Positions 24,571 through 35,819 of a DNA stretch of 64,000 bases are shown one piece after another; positions within the stretch are counted from its first letter, which is position 1; every line of letters starts with the position of its first letter. The stretch comes from Enoplosus armatus (taxonomy: Eukaryota > Chordata > Actinopteri > Centrarchiformes > Enoplosidae). The notes beneath the pieces were generated by a model. That model was not told the DNA's origin, did no database searches, and saw nothing but the letters and a program-made list of their open reading frames with translations. The position numbers and the translations under genes were made by a program. Where the stretch lies: positions 5,303,694-5,367,693 of the forward strand of contig NC_092200.1 in NCBI RefSeq assembly GCF_043641665.1, in the 5' to 3' direction.

Positions 24571-26387
24571 GTCAAAATTAGTTGATCTACAGTAAAGAAA
24601 GAAAATGCTAACTTGTCCATTTGCCCTTTTTTAGGAAGGAAATATAAGGCAAATATTACCTGGTACTGGTATTGTATCATTACCACAGACTCAGAGCAAC
24701 ATGGGAATCCCAATGAGTCCTTTTTCTTGTCCTGTCGTCCAGTATTCACATACTTTTTATCTCTGGTTTGGTCCACCAACTAAAATATTTGTCTTGCGAG
24801 ATGTTCAAATCTCCCCCAGCTACACGTTGACTTTGGCTCGTTGCAATGTCTTGGCAAGGAGGGTAATGGGAGCTCATGAGCTTAGAGCTGCCCATGTTTA
24901 GAGCCACTGAGACTCACCCATATGGACCATCAAACAATGAGATGAGAGCTGCAAAGCGGTGCAGACCAGGGTGTTGATTCTCAGTGGGATCAATGGTGCA
25001 AACAACCATTTTACATTACAGGCAGTCATTTGACTCTATATTAACATATCACGGAGCTGGAGTTCTTAAATAAGTGGTCTTTTTTGCTGATAATATGCTG
25101 TGCCAGTGCACGTTTCCATCCTGAAAACCTGAAATTTTGATGCACAGACCACTCGGCGAATTCATTTTAAACATCAGAGTAGGTGGCCACTTCATTCCAT
25201 GTGGTCTGATAGAAATCTCAAATTTAGTACTGCACTAAAATCATCTTCACTGACTTATGAAGACAGTTTATACAGCAATAAAAAGAAAACCCATCTGAAT
25301 TGCAAACTACGTTTGTTTTTGTCCCTCCAACGAACCTATATTTTAATTTCATTTCTGGATTTAATACTCGCATTATAAATATTTAAACTCAAATTTTGTT
25401 TAAGTGTATCCATGTGGGCATGTTGTCAAAAGCAGTGGCACAACAGAAATCTAATATGAATAAGATTCAATGTGAATAAAGCAACAGCGAGGCCTCAGAG
25501 CAGTCTGCATAATCCAGTAGTCCCAGAAGCTGCTCTGGGTTGAATGAGGTAAAGATCTGCATAGAGTTGTTAAATCAATTAGTCAGAGCCTGGCCTAATA
25601 ATTGCAATATAACCAGATAATTTCCAGCCCAAAGAGCTTTCTCTGCTCTTTTTCCATCTCCCTCTTGTGCTCCGTCATACCAGGTATTTGAAAGGAGCTG
25701 ACTCTTAAAGGGAGAGGGAGAGAGTGGGAGAAAGCGAGGCAGACATGTCATTGGTGCTGGAACATCAGGGCCAGTCTGTTAGGGCTGTCTCTCTCTGTCA
25801 AAGTCTCAGCCACTTCTCTGTTATCTGCACTGAACACATGTCCACCCGTGCTATTACACACTGACTGCTAATGGAGCATAAGACTGAGGTGGACCTCCCA
25901 TTCACTGTTGGCTCCGCCACTGCCTCTATGACTCAAATGCTATTCTTGGCTGCACAGGAACATAGACAAACATGCATGCAAACAAATTCTTGAAAATCAC
26001 ACATTTTCTATGAATTATAAATGTACTCCATATTTTTTCCCCTTTCAAATCTATGACAAAGTGCCCTTATTTTACTTGTGAAGAGAAAAAAAAGATTATT
26101 TCCACGGAGATGGACTGCTTTGCTGGAGGCAAAATAGCTGTAATAGAAATGGTAATGTCCTTCCTCTATCTGATCACGTTCGTTTTGAGATGCATTCTCC
26201 GGGTGGCAATTTGAGTTATAGGGCTTTCCTATTTCCTTCCTCTCTGTCTTTGTGGCCGCTCCTAATAACTCGGTGGGATGCTGAGAGAGAACTGTTTAGA
26301 GCCTGACAGAAAAGCAACTCGATGAATTTGATGTCACTCTTTGATCCGTCAGACCCTGCACATGCTTGTGCACATAAACACACAACT

Positions 26388-26389
<2 letters not shown>
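24571..26389. other. Non-coding sequence, nothing recognised
   Basis: A purine-rich patch at 25705-25740 (GGGAGAGGGAGAGAG) and a C/T-rich patch near 25630-25680 are the only features. No gene, RNA or element boundary. Confidence 0.45.

Positions 26390-26419
<30 letters not shown>
26390..26419 (+). repeat. (CA)15 microsatellite
   Basis: Uninterrupted CA dinucleotides. Its translation gives the threonine/histidine and valine/cysteine runs of overlapping open frames, which are artefacts. Confidence 0.95.
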
Positions 26420-26421
<2 letters not shown>

Positions 26422-26934
26422 AGAGCACATTTATTTTCTCTAATCCTTTTCATGGTGCTGTGGGGCTGGAGTCAGTCCCAGTATGTACTGGGCAGAAGTC
26501 AGGGAAATAACCCTGGACAAGTTGAGAGTACATAAGAGGGCTAACAGAGATAAACAGACACATTGTTATGGGCGGGTCTTTTTCTTTCTCCTCAGCCTTC
26601 TCTGTTCATAGTTTCATGTGTTAATTCAATCCAACATGTTACTGTAATATGGGGGGAGCTGTCGACTCCACATAACCATCGTCCCGTATATCATGTGGAA
26701 GAAAACAAGTGTATTCATGACAGCCAAAACCTTTAGCAAACCTGTATCCTGGAAATTAAGTTCATTCCACTTGATGGTTTTGCCAAATTCTGTATGTTTT
26801 GGTGGACACGTAACTGCTGCCTGGATCATGTTCTTGTTTTTCCAGTCCAGGAAGTCATGGGAAAGTGGTTGGGATGACTGTTAAGCATATAAAACTGCAT
26901 GTATTTTAAGTTCATATGCTACTAACACACTTTG

Positions 26935-27045
26935 GTAAGGTTAGGGGCAATTTATGGTTTGGTAAAATACTAACACAAAATGTTAATTTTTTTAAAAATA
27001 TCTAACCAAGACCACAATCTTTCCAAGTGCTTTATAAAAATACAC
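26935..27045 (+). mobile_element. Fragment of the SINE-like family seen at 43.9 kb
   Basis: AACCAAGACCACAATCTTTCC followed by AAGTGCTTT is shared with 44126-44175, where a 12-nt segment separates the two blocks. The upstream GGTAAGGTTAGGGGCAA also fits the tail of this family as I recall it. No tRNA-like head is visible here, so this is a partial, 5'-truncated copy. Confidence 0.5.
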
Positions 27046-28169
27046 TTAATCTGAGAGGCATTACATGTCTTTCAAAACATATTTGATGTTGTAAACAGGG
27101 TTGAATGTGGAAGGACACTGAAAATACAAGAAAAAGTGCCAAACTAACACAACTTGATCAGAGAATACTAATCTAATCTATATAGAAAATAGATACAGAG
27201 GATCTTAGGTAGCTGTCCCTCCCTTATTTTTATAGTTATTCTACATTTAAACGTTTGGTTTATGCTCTCCATGTTGCCATCATAGTTCCTGCATAGCAAT
27301 TGTATTTATGGCACTTTCATGTAATTTGAAAGTTTTCTTGTTTGCAAGCTCCAGTGAATGTCCGTTAATCACAGCAAATAAAAAAAAGGACTTGAGGAAA
27401 AACATCATAGAGGATCATGTGGCATCACATTCATCACACTGTTTCAGAATTATTCTCTGTGCCGGAGAGACCACAGGGGCCAATTGCACTAAGCAAAAGG
27501 CAGTAAGGAAAAAGAAGACTTAGTGGATGACAGTGACCAATGAGCACCACTGCACCCTCAGGCTGAACCCTGAGTCCATTTAATCTGGTGTTCCTTATTT
27601 TCTTATCACCCCAAAGTATCGGCTCAGCATGCACTCGGAGATCTAGTAAACCAGATGAAGAACTCCATGTTTTACACAAACTCTAACTTCCCAATAGTGT
27701 CAGACTTTATCAAAAAAAAGTGGCAGAGAGATTATAGTTAAAAAGGACAAAGAATACTGTATATATATCTTTTTACAATAGAGACCGGTACTATAAATAC
27801 ATTCAGCTGCTGTGACCTCTAATTAGCAGATACTGCCATGGGAATGTGAGAAAAATGCAGTTTGGGGGTCGAAGGAAGGCCTCACCCTTCTGAACAATGA
27901 ATGTGCTGACAAAAAGCAGCGGTGAGGCTGTTGTCAGAGACTTCTCAACGTTACTATTAGCTACCTACAGATTATCTTCAGGCTAAACAACACAGCTCAT
28001 ACAATATTTATATTGATGTATACTACAACACGTTTTGGGAGAGGGATTTGAGCTTCAGGCTGCTTTTTTCTATGCTGGTGTTAACTCAGGCAGGCTGCAG
28101 CAGAACAAAGCTGTTGGTTTTTCATAGATAAGCCTGAAGAGTTTTGAACATTTGAGGTGTTTTTATAGC
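27046..28169. other. Non-coding sequence, nothing recognised
   Basis: AT-rich sequence with a short TATATATA patch near 27761. No supported features. Confidence 0.45.
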
Positions 28170-28650
28170 AGAAAATCTAATCTCAGAAATCATAGTCAGG
28201 TCCTGCATGAAGGAATAGAAGTTTCATGCAATAAAGTAATAAGTTAATACTCTGGTGCCAGACCTGTGAATTTGAAATATGTCTGACGTTGTGCTCATTA
28301 ACAGCTATCAACTGACTGTAGTTCCCCCCCCAGTTCTTTTTAGCATCTTTTAGCTCATTGTTTCACTGTTCATCACTGTTGTTTACGGCCACAGCACGCA
28401 GCAGTTTTCAGCGAAAAAGCTCTGAAAAGCCTGCTGTACACTCCCTGCTCAGCACAGTTAGAGGCTCGCTGGTGAACATAATGGAGCACTGAGCAGCTAA
28501 AGAACCAGATGTTTCCCTCAGGAGTTGGTGGAGACCAAATGAAGAGTGAACATTAGACTTGCAACACTCGCAAGGTGGCCAGAAACACGACACCAGTCTG
28601 CTGGATGTGTAAATAGGTAACTGTTTGCTAACACATTCTCCATATCAACT
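28170..28650 (+). mobile_element. Interspersed percomorph repeat of unknown class
   Basis: The ordered blocks CATTAACAGCTATCAACTGAC, TAGCATCTTTTAGCTCATTG, CCCTCAGGAGTTGGTGGAGA and CTGGATGTGTAAATAGGTAA match my recollection of a moderately abundant repeat in percomorph genomes. The ends are not clear in this copy and I see neither a target duplication nor coding capacity. The last block contains a TAG|GTAACT donor-like word, which is part of the repeat. Confidence 0.45.
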
Positions 28651-28850
28651 CTCTTCTCTCACTCAGGCTTCTCTGTGCTGGACCATCGGCTGTCCTGGGA
28701 CCTCTCTCTCTCTCCAGAGGTTTTGGATCTGGATCCTCGTACCTCCACGAGATTCAGCCTCTCCTCTTGTCTCTCTCTCCCTCAATGTGTCTGTTCCTCT
28801 CTCCTACCTCTGTGAATGGTGTGCTTGAGTTTTGCCTCTTGTGCGTTTGT
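28651..28850 (+). repeat. Pyrimidine-rich tract
   Basis: Dense in CTCTCTCT and TCTCTCTCC on the plus strand, directly after the interspersed repeat. It is low complexity rather than coding, though one frame stays open for 67 codons because few stops occur in C/T-rich DNA. Confidence 0.6.
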
Positions 28851-30431
28851 GTAGTCCTATCTGTTCGGTGACACCTGAAGTTGCTCGACGTCTTCCCAGA
28901 TTCATGGTATTTGTGCAAACAATAGCCAAAGACTCTGTTCTCTGCTGTTTGCCATGTGCCGTCACTATAAATGCAACTTCATTGGAGCAATTTTAACATG
29001 TACCAGTGACGCAGACAAATTCTCCAGAGACTGCAGAAGAATAATTACCACTTCTATTCCTGGGTGAACTGTAAAGCGGTCGTTCAGGAATCCTCAAGTG
29101 GCCCACCAGTGCTGAGAGCCAACATGCTCCAGCTTTAAATGTGATAAGGCAGCAATTGATTTGCATGATCTACTTATGATGTTCAAATTGGCTACATTCT
29201 GAAACTCAAGTCACTGAGACTGACATGAATGAATTTCTTCTCTCTGTAGAGAAAATAATCAACCCTTTGTATCTTGCTTTTTGAGAGCACGTAGAAAAGA
29301 ACAAAGAAAAGAATACTACTTTTCATTAAATCAGTTATACATTGTATTTTTTTTTCCTGCCATCTTTTCAGAGGCTTGCTTCCATTTTCATCACACTGAT
29401 TCGGAAGATGGATATTAGTTCTAACACTTTCTAACATGTGATGATTGTCCCAGACAGTTGTCCTGTTTGAATAGATTAGTCAGATCAAAGTTACGTCCCT
29501 GACGATGGGAACAGCGCATGCATCAGCCACAGATTTGTCTTCTCCTTGGGGAGGAGGAATGTCCATTAGTCAAGAATTTGATCATTTCTGTCAACGGCAG
29601 CGTTGAGAACAAGCTCATTGCATCAGTGAGCACCGTGAGGGGCATTAGCCACGATCATATTCCCTTTCCCGGGAGCTTTCCAGTTTACTTTGTAGCCCAA
29701 GAACAGCAGCTTTTGTAGTGATGCATTATTGGCTGAAGTTTTAGTCTGTTAGTCTCTGTCTTTGCATCTCAGATCATCTGTGATGCCGTATCACTTCCCT
29801 GTAGCCCATGAAAAATGGACTGAAAAGGCTCATGAGCACAGGCTTGTATTCCATTTAGACCTTAGCCTTAAAAGAAACCTTGTAATATTTTCAGTGTAAT
29901 TCCGGCCAACAGTCCTCAGTCTAAAGAAATGTCGGAATGAGGAATCTGTCCCCTGTTTGGTTTGTTGTCCTCTGTGGTTTTTTTTCCAGGTCAGAGGCTT
30001 CATTCTGGTTTTTCTAAAGCCTGTTTGGAAATGAAAACTGCGAGTGCACCACCGAGTGAGGCGGTGTTCAAAAATTCAGAGCCTCACCATGTTCTCACAG
30101 GATCGGAGTGAAAAGTCAGAGGCATTTTAAAAAAAGCATCCTTGTTGGTCAAAGGAGTTGTGGCTAAATGTGGTAGTTGCTGTTTATCTTTCATCCAGCA
30201 GGTGAATCTTTGATCTTTGACCTCTCCAGATGCTAACAGCAGTCAGTATGCTGCCGGCTTTACTGGGTCTTCTGGTGCTCTGAGCTGAAAAACAGTAGTA
30301 CAGTGGTTTTGTTGCAAGCAATGCTAGCAAGCAAACACATTATTTTATCAACTCTTTCTGTCTTGGACTGATAAGATACCAATATCAGCGCTGTAAGATT
30401 TACAGCAAAACAAATCAGCTTTCAAGGCCAT
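28851..30431. other. Non-coding sequence, nothing firmly recognised
   Basis: 29500-29720 is less AT-rich and has an open frame, but no matching splice sites. A strong isolated 3' splice-like sequence ends at 29989. Neither is enough to call an exon. Confidence 0.4.
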
Positions 30432-30836
30432 TTCAAAGAGTAGTTTGACATTTTGGGAAAACATTTACTCACTTTCAAGCCAAAAATTAGATGAGACGAT
30501 CGATACCACTCTCATCTGTTAACTTACCGTAAAGACTGGAAACAAGGGACATCAACTGGCTCCGTCCAAAGGTAACAAAAGCTGCCTACCAGCACCTCCA
30601 AAGCTAATTAATTGACATCTTATATCTCGTTTGTTTAATCTATACAAAAAACAAAACAAAGGAAAAACCAACAGGCTAGCTGTTTCCCCTGCTTACAGTA
30701 TTTATACTTTGCTAAGCTAAGCTAACCATCTCCTGGCTTCATATGTATTGGACAGATATGAGAGTGGTATCTCTCATCTGACTGTCTGCAAGAAAGCGAA
30801 TAGGCGTATTTTCCAAAATGTCAAATTACTTTTTAA
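30432..30836. mobile_element. Foldback (palindromic) MITE, copy 1
   Basis: The left arm contains TTTGACATTTTGGGAAAA and GATCGATACCACTCTCATCT. The right arm carries their reverse complements in order: ATGAGAGTGGTATC, then TTCCAAAATGTCAAA, then TTAA at 30833-30836. Inner arms hold AAAGACTGGAAACA on one side and CTAAGCTAAGCTAACC on the other. I recall this long inverted-repeat element as one of the commonest MITEs of percomorph fish. TTAA at the right end fits a piggyBac/Kolobok-type target. There is no transposase, so it was mobilised in trans. The long open frame overlapping its right half is incidental. Confidence 0.75.
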
Positions 30837-32914
30837 AGGTACTTTCCAGTCGCATCCATACCTTTTAAAAAAGGTTGAATTGAATAAACTGAATTGTGAA
30901 TTCTCTGCATGTATACAAGCCGCCATCATTCACATGTCACATCTCTGCTCAGGATGCCGAGGTCGACCTTCTTATCAGGAAAGGGTTGCACAACGAAGGA
31001 CAAGAAGTAGGTGTGCCATTAACGTGGCCCGGGCTCCACAGGCTCCAACTCAATGGGGGAACGTGCTTTTATGATAGAGCCCCAGATGATTTACTGTTGC
31101 AATAAATGCGCTTTCAGTGATATTGCAGAGCTCAAAGGAATTTATACTCCAAATGAATTGTCTATCAAAAAATCAAATAACCCTGTGAGGGTTTGACCTG
31201 TGAAAAGACCGGCTTTGTGTCAGAAGGTCATGAGAGGCATCAATCAAAGCATCCATTCATTTCCTCATACGATTCTACAATAGGTTAAACAGGCGTATCG
31301 GCATATTATTCAAAATCTAGAACAAATGCATTACAGCCACAAATCTTTAGCCGCAGTTTTATTAAAATTCTGTTATACAGACGAAATGTATTGAATATTA
31401 ATGCCTGATACAAACTGTAGTTGTTTGCTTCTTAACCTTGTTGGACTTAAGCAGAGACAACGACTCGATCAATAATTACATACACAGTATTTTTGTATAA
31501 TGATTCTTTTCTCTTTCTTTCTGTCTCTCATATAACAATGACAGCAACAGAAAATCAAGGCAGAAAGACATAAACAGGAGAGACTGTAATAACTAACGAT
31601 GTATGCCATTAAATATAGGAATACAGATGAACTATTAGCACCTTTTGCCACTAAACTTTATTGTCTAGTACTCATGCTCCCTCCGGCTTTGTAGCTCCAA
31701 AAGTTTATGAAGTGTGCGGTGCAGACTGACCCCGGCTGAACTCATGGCAGTTGGCCATCAAAAGCTCGGCGCTCCACTCTCCAGCTCTTTCATCTCTCAC
31801 CTGTCTTTCCTGCAGCTCGGCCAGAGATTATCGGCATGCATGCAAGGAGCACAGGAACATAAACCAGCACAGCAGGAAAATGAAGCTTGAGTACGATTTG
31901 TGCCGGAGTGGATGCTGATAATATACTTCTACCTGCTACATTTATATTACTGCTTCAAATGCATTAACAGGATATGATATTAACAGTCAGTGCAGCTTCC
32001 TCCCTCTCTCCTCCTGTCTGTAGCGCCGCATGTAACCAACCTCCCTCTGCAGGACCTGCACACAGGGAGGAAGGAGATTTGGGCGGTCGGGAGCCAGTGT
32101 TTTCTCCCTCAACGAGAACATGACTAAGAATAATAGCGCTCAGTGATGCGTTGCGGCTGTCTGCACTGTTGTGCACAACAACATTGATTAGATTACTTCC
32201 CTGACTAATGGCCACTTCCCCTCCCTTAGAGGAGAAAGTGAATCTCTATCTGATAGTCACTCTTCCATTCAGCCCTAGCTCGTTCCACCACTTCTTTATC
32301 TACAGTGCATCCATCTTAGCTGCCTCAGAAATGTGGAAATCATTAAAACTTTATTTGATATCCTCATTTTTTTGTCACAAATTCAGCAAAATAAGGGTGT
32401 ATAAGAAACAGTGTCCATGTACCATGTAGGAAGGTGTACATAAGTGAGTAAGCATCAACGTTATCTATGCAGCTGAGGAGTAAGCCTTAAAATACAGTGC
32501 TATGTTTGCCCTTTCCATAATGGTTTTAAATGCTCACATGAGATCAGTATTCCCTGCAGAGTCTGAAGAGTCTCATTCTCCTTGCACTCTAACCTTTATT
32601 CTTTATTCCTGAGTTTCTCTTTGCCACGCCATAACCCTGACCATATTCCCACGGGCAGATTCCAACACTACCCCTACCTTCCCTCCTTATTCAAATACCA
32701 CAACTACTGAATTTTAACAGCATGCATAAACAAACCTTGAAGATGTGAAGTAACAAACGGAGGGCAAAGACGAGATGAAAGAGGCTGAAGACTGAGGTCC
32801 GATACTTAACTCCAATTAAAGTGATGATTGCAGACGGGTGGAAACATAAGATCTAACCTTGAATTCTAAGATTCAACAAGAATAAGAGTCTACAGCCATG
32901 CGAGCAGTTCTGTG
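30837..32914. other. Non-coding sequence with one weak exon-like patch
   Basis: 30944-31105 is open in two frames and preceded by TCACATCTCTGCTCAG, but no donor follows and one frame ends in TAA. A good acceptor-like CTGTCTTTCCTGCAG ends near 31815, without a usable frame. The rest is unremarkable. Confidence 0.35.
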
Positions 32915-33260
32915 AGGCTGTATTGTGTACACAGTGGTACTTCGGTGTGCTAAAATGCTCACAATGAAAACGCTAACATGTTAATATTTGACAATGTTGA
33001 CCATGTTCACCATCTTAATTTAGCGTGTTAGCGTGCTAACATTTGCTAATTAGCCCAAAACACAAATCATGACAAAGAGGCATGAAAACCAAGTCAGATG
33101 TCAAGAAAATGGAAAAGTCAGGGATCACCAAAGTCAGTAGGATTCATCCTCTGAGGGCCATGAAAGTCTGTACGAAATGTCATAGCAATACATGTAATAG
33201 TTATAGAAATGTTTCCGTCCGGACCAAACCGATGGACCGACTGGACGACTAAAAATTAAC
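32915..33260 (+). mobile_element. Fragment of a common percomorph DNA repeat
   Basis: The blocks TTTAGCGTGTTAGCGTGCTAA, CTAACATTTGCTAATTAGCC, GTCAGGGATCACCAAAGTCA, GTAGGATTCATCCTCTG and GGACCAAACCGATGGACCGA follow the order of a high-copy repeat I recall from percomorph genomes. In full copies that repeat contains tandem GGATCACCAAAGT...ATTCATCC modules. Only one module remains here, so this copy is internally deleted and truncated. It is non-coding. Confidence 0.65.
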
Positions 33261-33950
33261 TAAAAGATTGTGAACTGCAGTTTTGGCAGTACCAACCCCT
33301 CTGATGTGCGCACATTGCTAATCGTCTGGAACAGCTTTGAAGCCATGTACTGTCTGAAAGTCAACAACATTTGGTAATTACAAGGGGATGTGAATCCTAA
33401 TTGTTACACACATAAAGCATACACAGTCAGGACATTTGGCCCCCAGGCAGTAATTTGTTTCCCCTCTGAGAGTTTACTTCCTATTTGTCTATTCTCGTCT
33501 GTAATCCCACTCGTCAGTCTCTCGCGGCTCACGTGGACAAATAAGCATTACAGTGTTTACACACACGACAACTTTATCCGAACACGCGGCACAACAGATG
33601 GATGCTACTTCTCTGCAAAAGTGGAATCAGAAAGCAAGTTGATCGATGAGGTGTGATACCTCTGAAATCTGAAAATTTGATCAGGTTTCGTCAGTCCGCT
33701 AACAAGTTTTACACTCGCCCACGCAATCATTGCTTGTTACAGTCGTCTAGGGTTCTAATTTTCACGCCATTAAGAATGAGTTGGTCGTTTAATGAGAGAC
33801 ATCTGTCTCAGTTCCAATGTATTATCACCAGCAGCCTGTTGGTAGAGTGGACCGACAGTGCCGGTTTGGCAGGAAATACACAGGAAAATGAACCCATTTA
33901 CTGTATGTGAGTCTATCTGACCACCATCTGCCACAGCCCAGAATAGCAGG

Positions 33951-33951
<1 letters not shown>
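33261..33951. other. Non-coding sequence, nothing recognised
   Basis: Open frames near 33390-33910 lack splice contexts and recognisable composition. Confidence 0.4.

Positions 33952-33988
<37 letters not shown>
33952..33988 (+). repeat. (GT)18 microsatellite
   Basis: Uninterrupted GT run of about 37 bp with Z-DNA potential, likely length-polymorphic. Confidence 0.95.
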
Positions 33989-33990
<2 letters not shown>

Positions 33991-34329
33991 ATTTCTGTGT
34001 AAATGTTTGGTGCCTCCATCTGATGTTTGCTCAGTTAATCAATAGCGGCGATGCTGTACTCAGATGACATATAGTCCAGGCATCCCTATCTTCTCACCCT
34101 AATCAGATTAACAGTGAATACCATCTATGTACACACTGGCCTCCTGGCCAGGATTTGGAGCTCAGAGACGCTGCCAGCCTCGCCACAGAAGAAGAACACT
34201 GTCTGAAAATTGCAAGTCTATTGGGAGCTTTGTCAAAATAACACCAGATTTTGGTGATATGAAAGCAATTACATGACCTTTTAAACATTTAATTCATGTT
34301 TTCTGTCAAACAAACACGCCTGGTCAACA

Positions 34330-34800
34330 TTACAGACTGCAGGTGCGCGATATCTCACAGGAAGTTAATCTTGACTCAAGAAATGCACAAATGTGCAGCA
34401 GAGATTATATTCAAACTGGCAAACAGCTGAATGCAAACATTAGCTGCAATCATGAAAGCCATTTCTTGGATGATTTCTATCAGCGAGAGCCAATTCTGCG
34501 CAGGGTAGTGGCATCAGCATGGAGCATTATTTCCAATGGGAAAGAGAAAACACTTGCGCTCCTCTACATTTGGAATTGTTTCATATTTCTATTCCTGCCT
34601 CCTCATCCATGTAATACCATTCTCTCATAATCAGTTGAGGATTTAATTTCACAGAAAGGATTCAAAACAAATGCATCCGGCAGCCGTTTGCCATTCACCA
34701 TATTCATCCATCTCCTTCTTATTGAAAATCATTCTGCGAGGCCTCCCTGCTCTCCGCAAATCCATTTAATTTACTGAACTGGTTCCTCAGAGCATTTTTT
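34330..34800. promoter_or_regulatory. Conserved non-coding element candidate
   Basis: Repeat-free sequence of balanced composition, containing AGCCATTTCTTGGATGA, AATTCTGCGCAGGGTAG and GGAGCATTATTTCC. It then has TGAAAATCATTCTGCGAGG and AATCCATTTAATTTACTGAA before a T13-type run at 34796. A 95-codon open frame starts just after an acceptor-like CAG at 34340, but the peptide is not recognisable and no donor is convincing. Enhancer DNA is the more likely reading. Confidence 0.25.
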
Positions 34801-35747
34801 TTTTTTCTTACCACGTATTCCTGACAGTCCCTGCACCCAAGCGTTCATTTTGAGAGGTAACAATATCCAATCAATCAAAGTTCTGCTGGTCTCAGCCTCT
34901 TCACCTCGATGTGATTTTGGCTGGTGTCGTCTCCCTGATTGGTTGGGATGTCAAACTCCCCCTGGAGTGGAAACAGATCCTGTCGACAAGGGGACAAAGG
35001 CAGAAACAGGCGAGTGTTGAATCAAATGAAAAAGGGGGAGCCGCACACAATCATCAAGTCATTACAATGCCGGTCATCCCTTGAAGAAGTGGAAACATGC
35101 ATAGTCTGTTTCTTTTGTCAAGGGCTCTCAGAAACCCCCCTGACTCCTGCCTTCGTGTGTGAGAAGATTTTTTATGTCTTTCTTTGTTTTCAGGTGTAGA
35201 AATGCACTCTATGTTAACCTTATAGTCAGGTGAATTACAGCTGCAGAATGAATGCATAAACTGTTGTATTTAAATCTATGAAACGGGACTCATAACCGTA
35301 ATATCTTTTTGTGGAATTACATAAAAAGGCTCTTGTTTCTGTTTTATAGAATTCACCTCAAATTAAAATAAAAGAGGCTCTGAATAACCTGACTGAGATA
35401 CATTTTCTCAAAAAGTTCATTTTTCCACAGATAAGTGCCTCTTTCTCAGTTCTAATCACATATCGAGAGTTGGCAATGACTTTTTCTCGCTCTTCCACAT
35501 TAATTATGGATTCTCTGGTAATTTTCATTAATTACAGAAATGCCTGCAGTTAATCATCATTATTCTCTTTGGGTATTTGGGTTATTTTCTGTATTCAAAA
35601 GGTCGAGGAACTTGTGCATGTTGATAAGAAATCATCACAGAGATCGCTCCAGCACTGTGGGCATGAATAGAAAACAGCTTTTGGAGAAGAAAAAAGGAGA
35701 GCCCTGCAGCAATTTAGATGACTATTAATTTGACCTCTCTGCATTAA

Positions 35748-35750
<3 letters not shown>
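34801..35750. other. Non-coding sequence, nothing recognised
   Basis: AT-rich, with TTCATTAATTACAG near 35524 and similar homeodomain-like words, but no boundary or gene signal. Confidence 0.4.
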
Positions 35751-35783
<33 letters not shown>

Positions 35784-35787
35784 TGTT

Positions 35788-35819
<32 letters not shown>
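35751..35819 (+). repeat. Compound (TG)n-(TG)n-(GA)n microsatellite
   Basis: A (TG)n run, a GAGTGTTTG interruption, a second (TG)n run and then GAGAGAGAGAG. The transition from TG to GA combines Z-DNA- and H-DNA-prone tracts in 69 bp. Confidence 0.95.

Noticed and set aside
24330..24779. The longest open frame of the window (149 codons, minus, Ser/Pro-rich)
   Set aside because: About half of it lies inside the LTR-like repeat, including its 27-nt duplication. Composition is low complexity and there is no domain or splice context.
26322..26535. Overlapping open frames rich in Thr/His
   Set aside because: They are translations of the (CA)15 microsatellite.
29990..30111. Possible terminal exon after a strong T-rich acceptor ending at 29989
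   Set aside because: Only one of three frames is open (about 40 codons), the peptide is unrecognised and there is no other support.
30944..31105. Protein-like frame (QDAEVDLLIRKGLHNEGQ) after a CTCTGCTCAG
   Set aside because: A second frame is open over the same DNA, no donor follows, and it abuts a MITE. Kept only as a weak patch.
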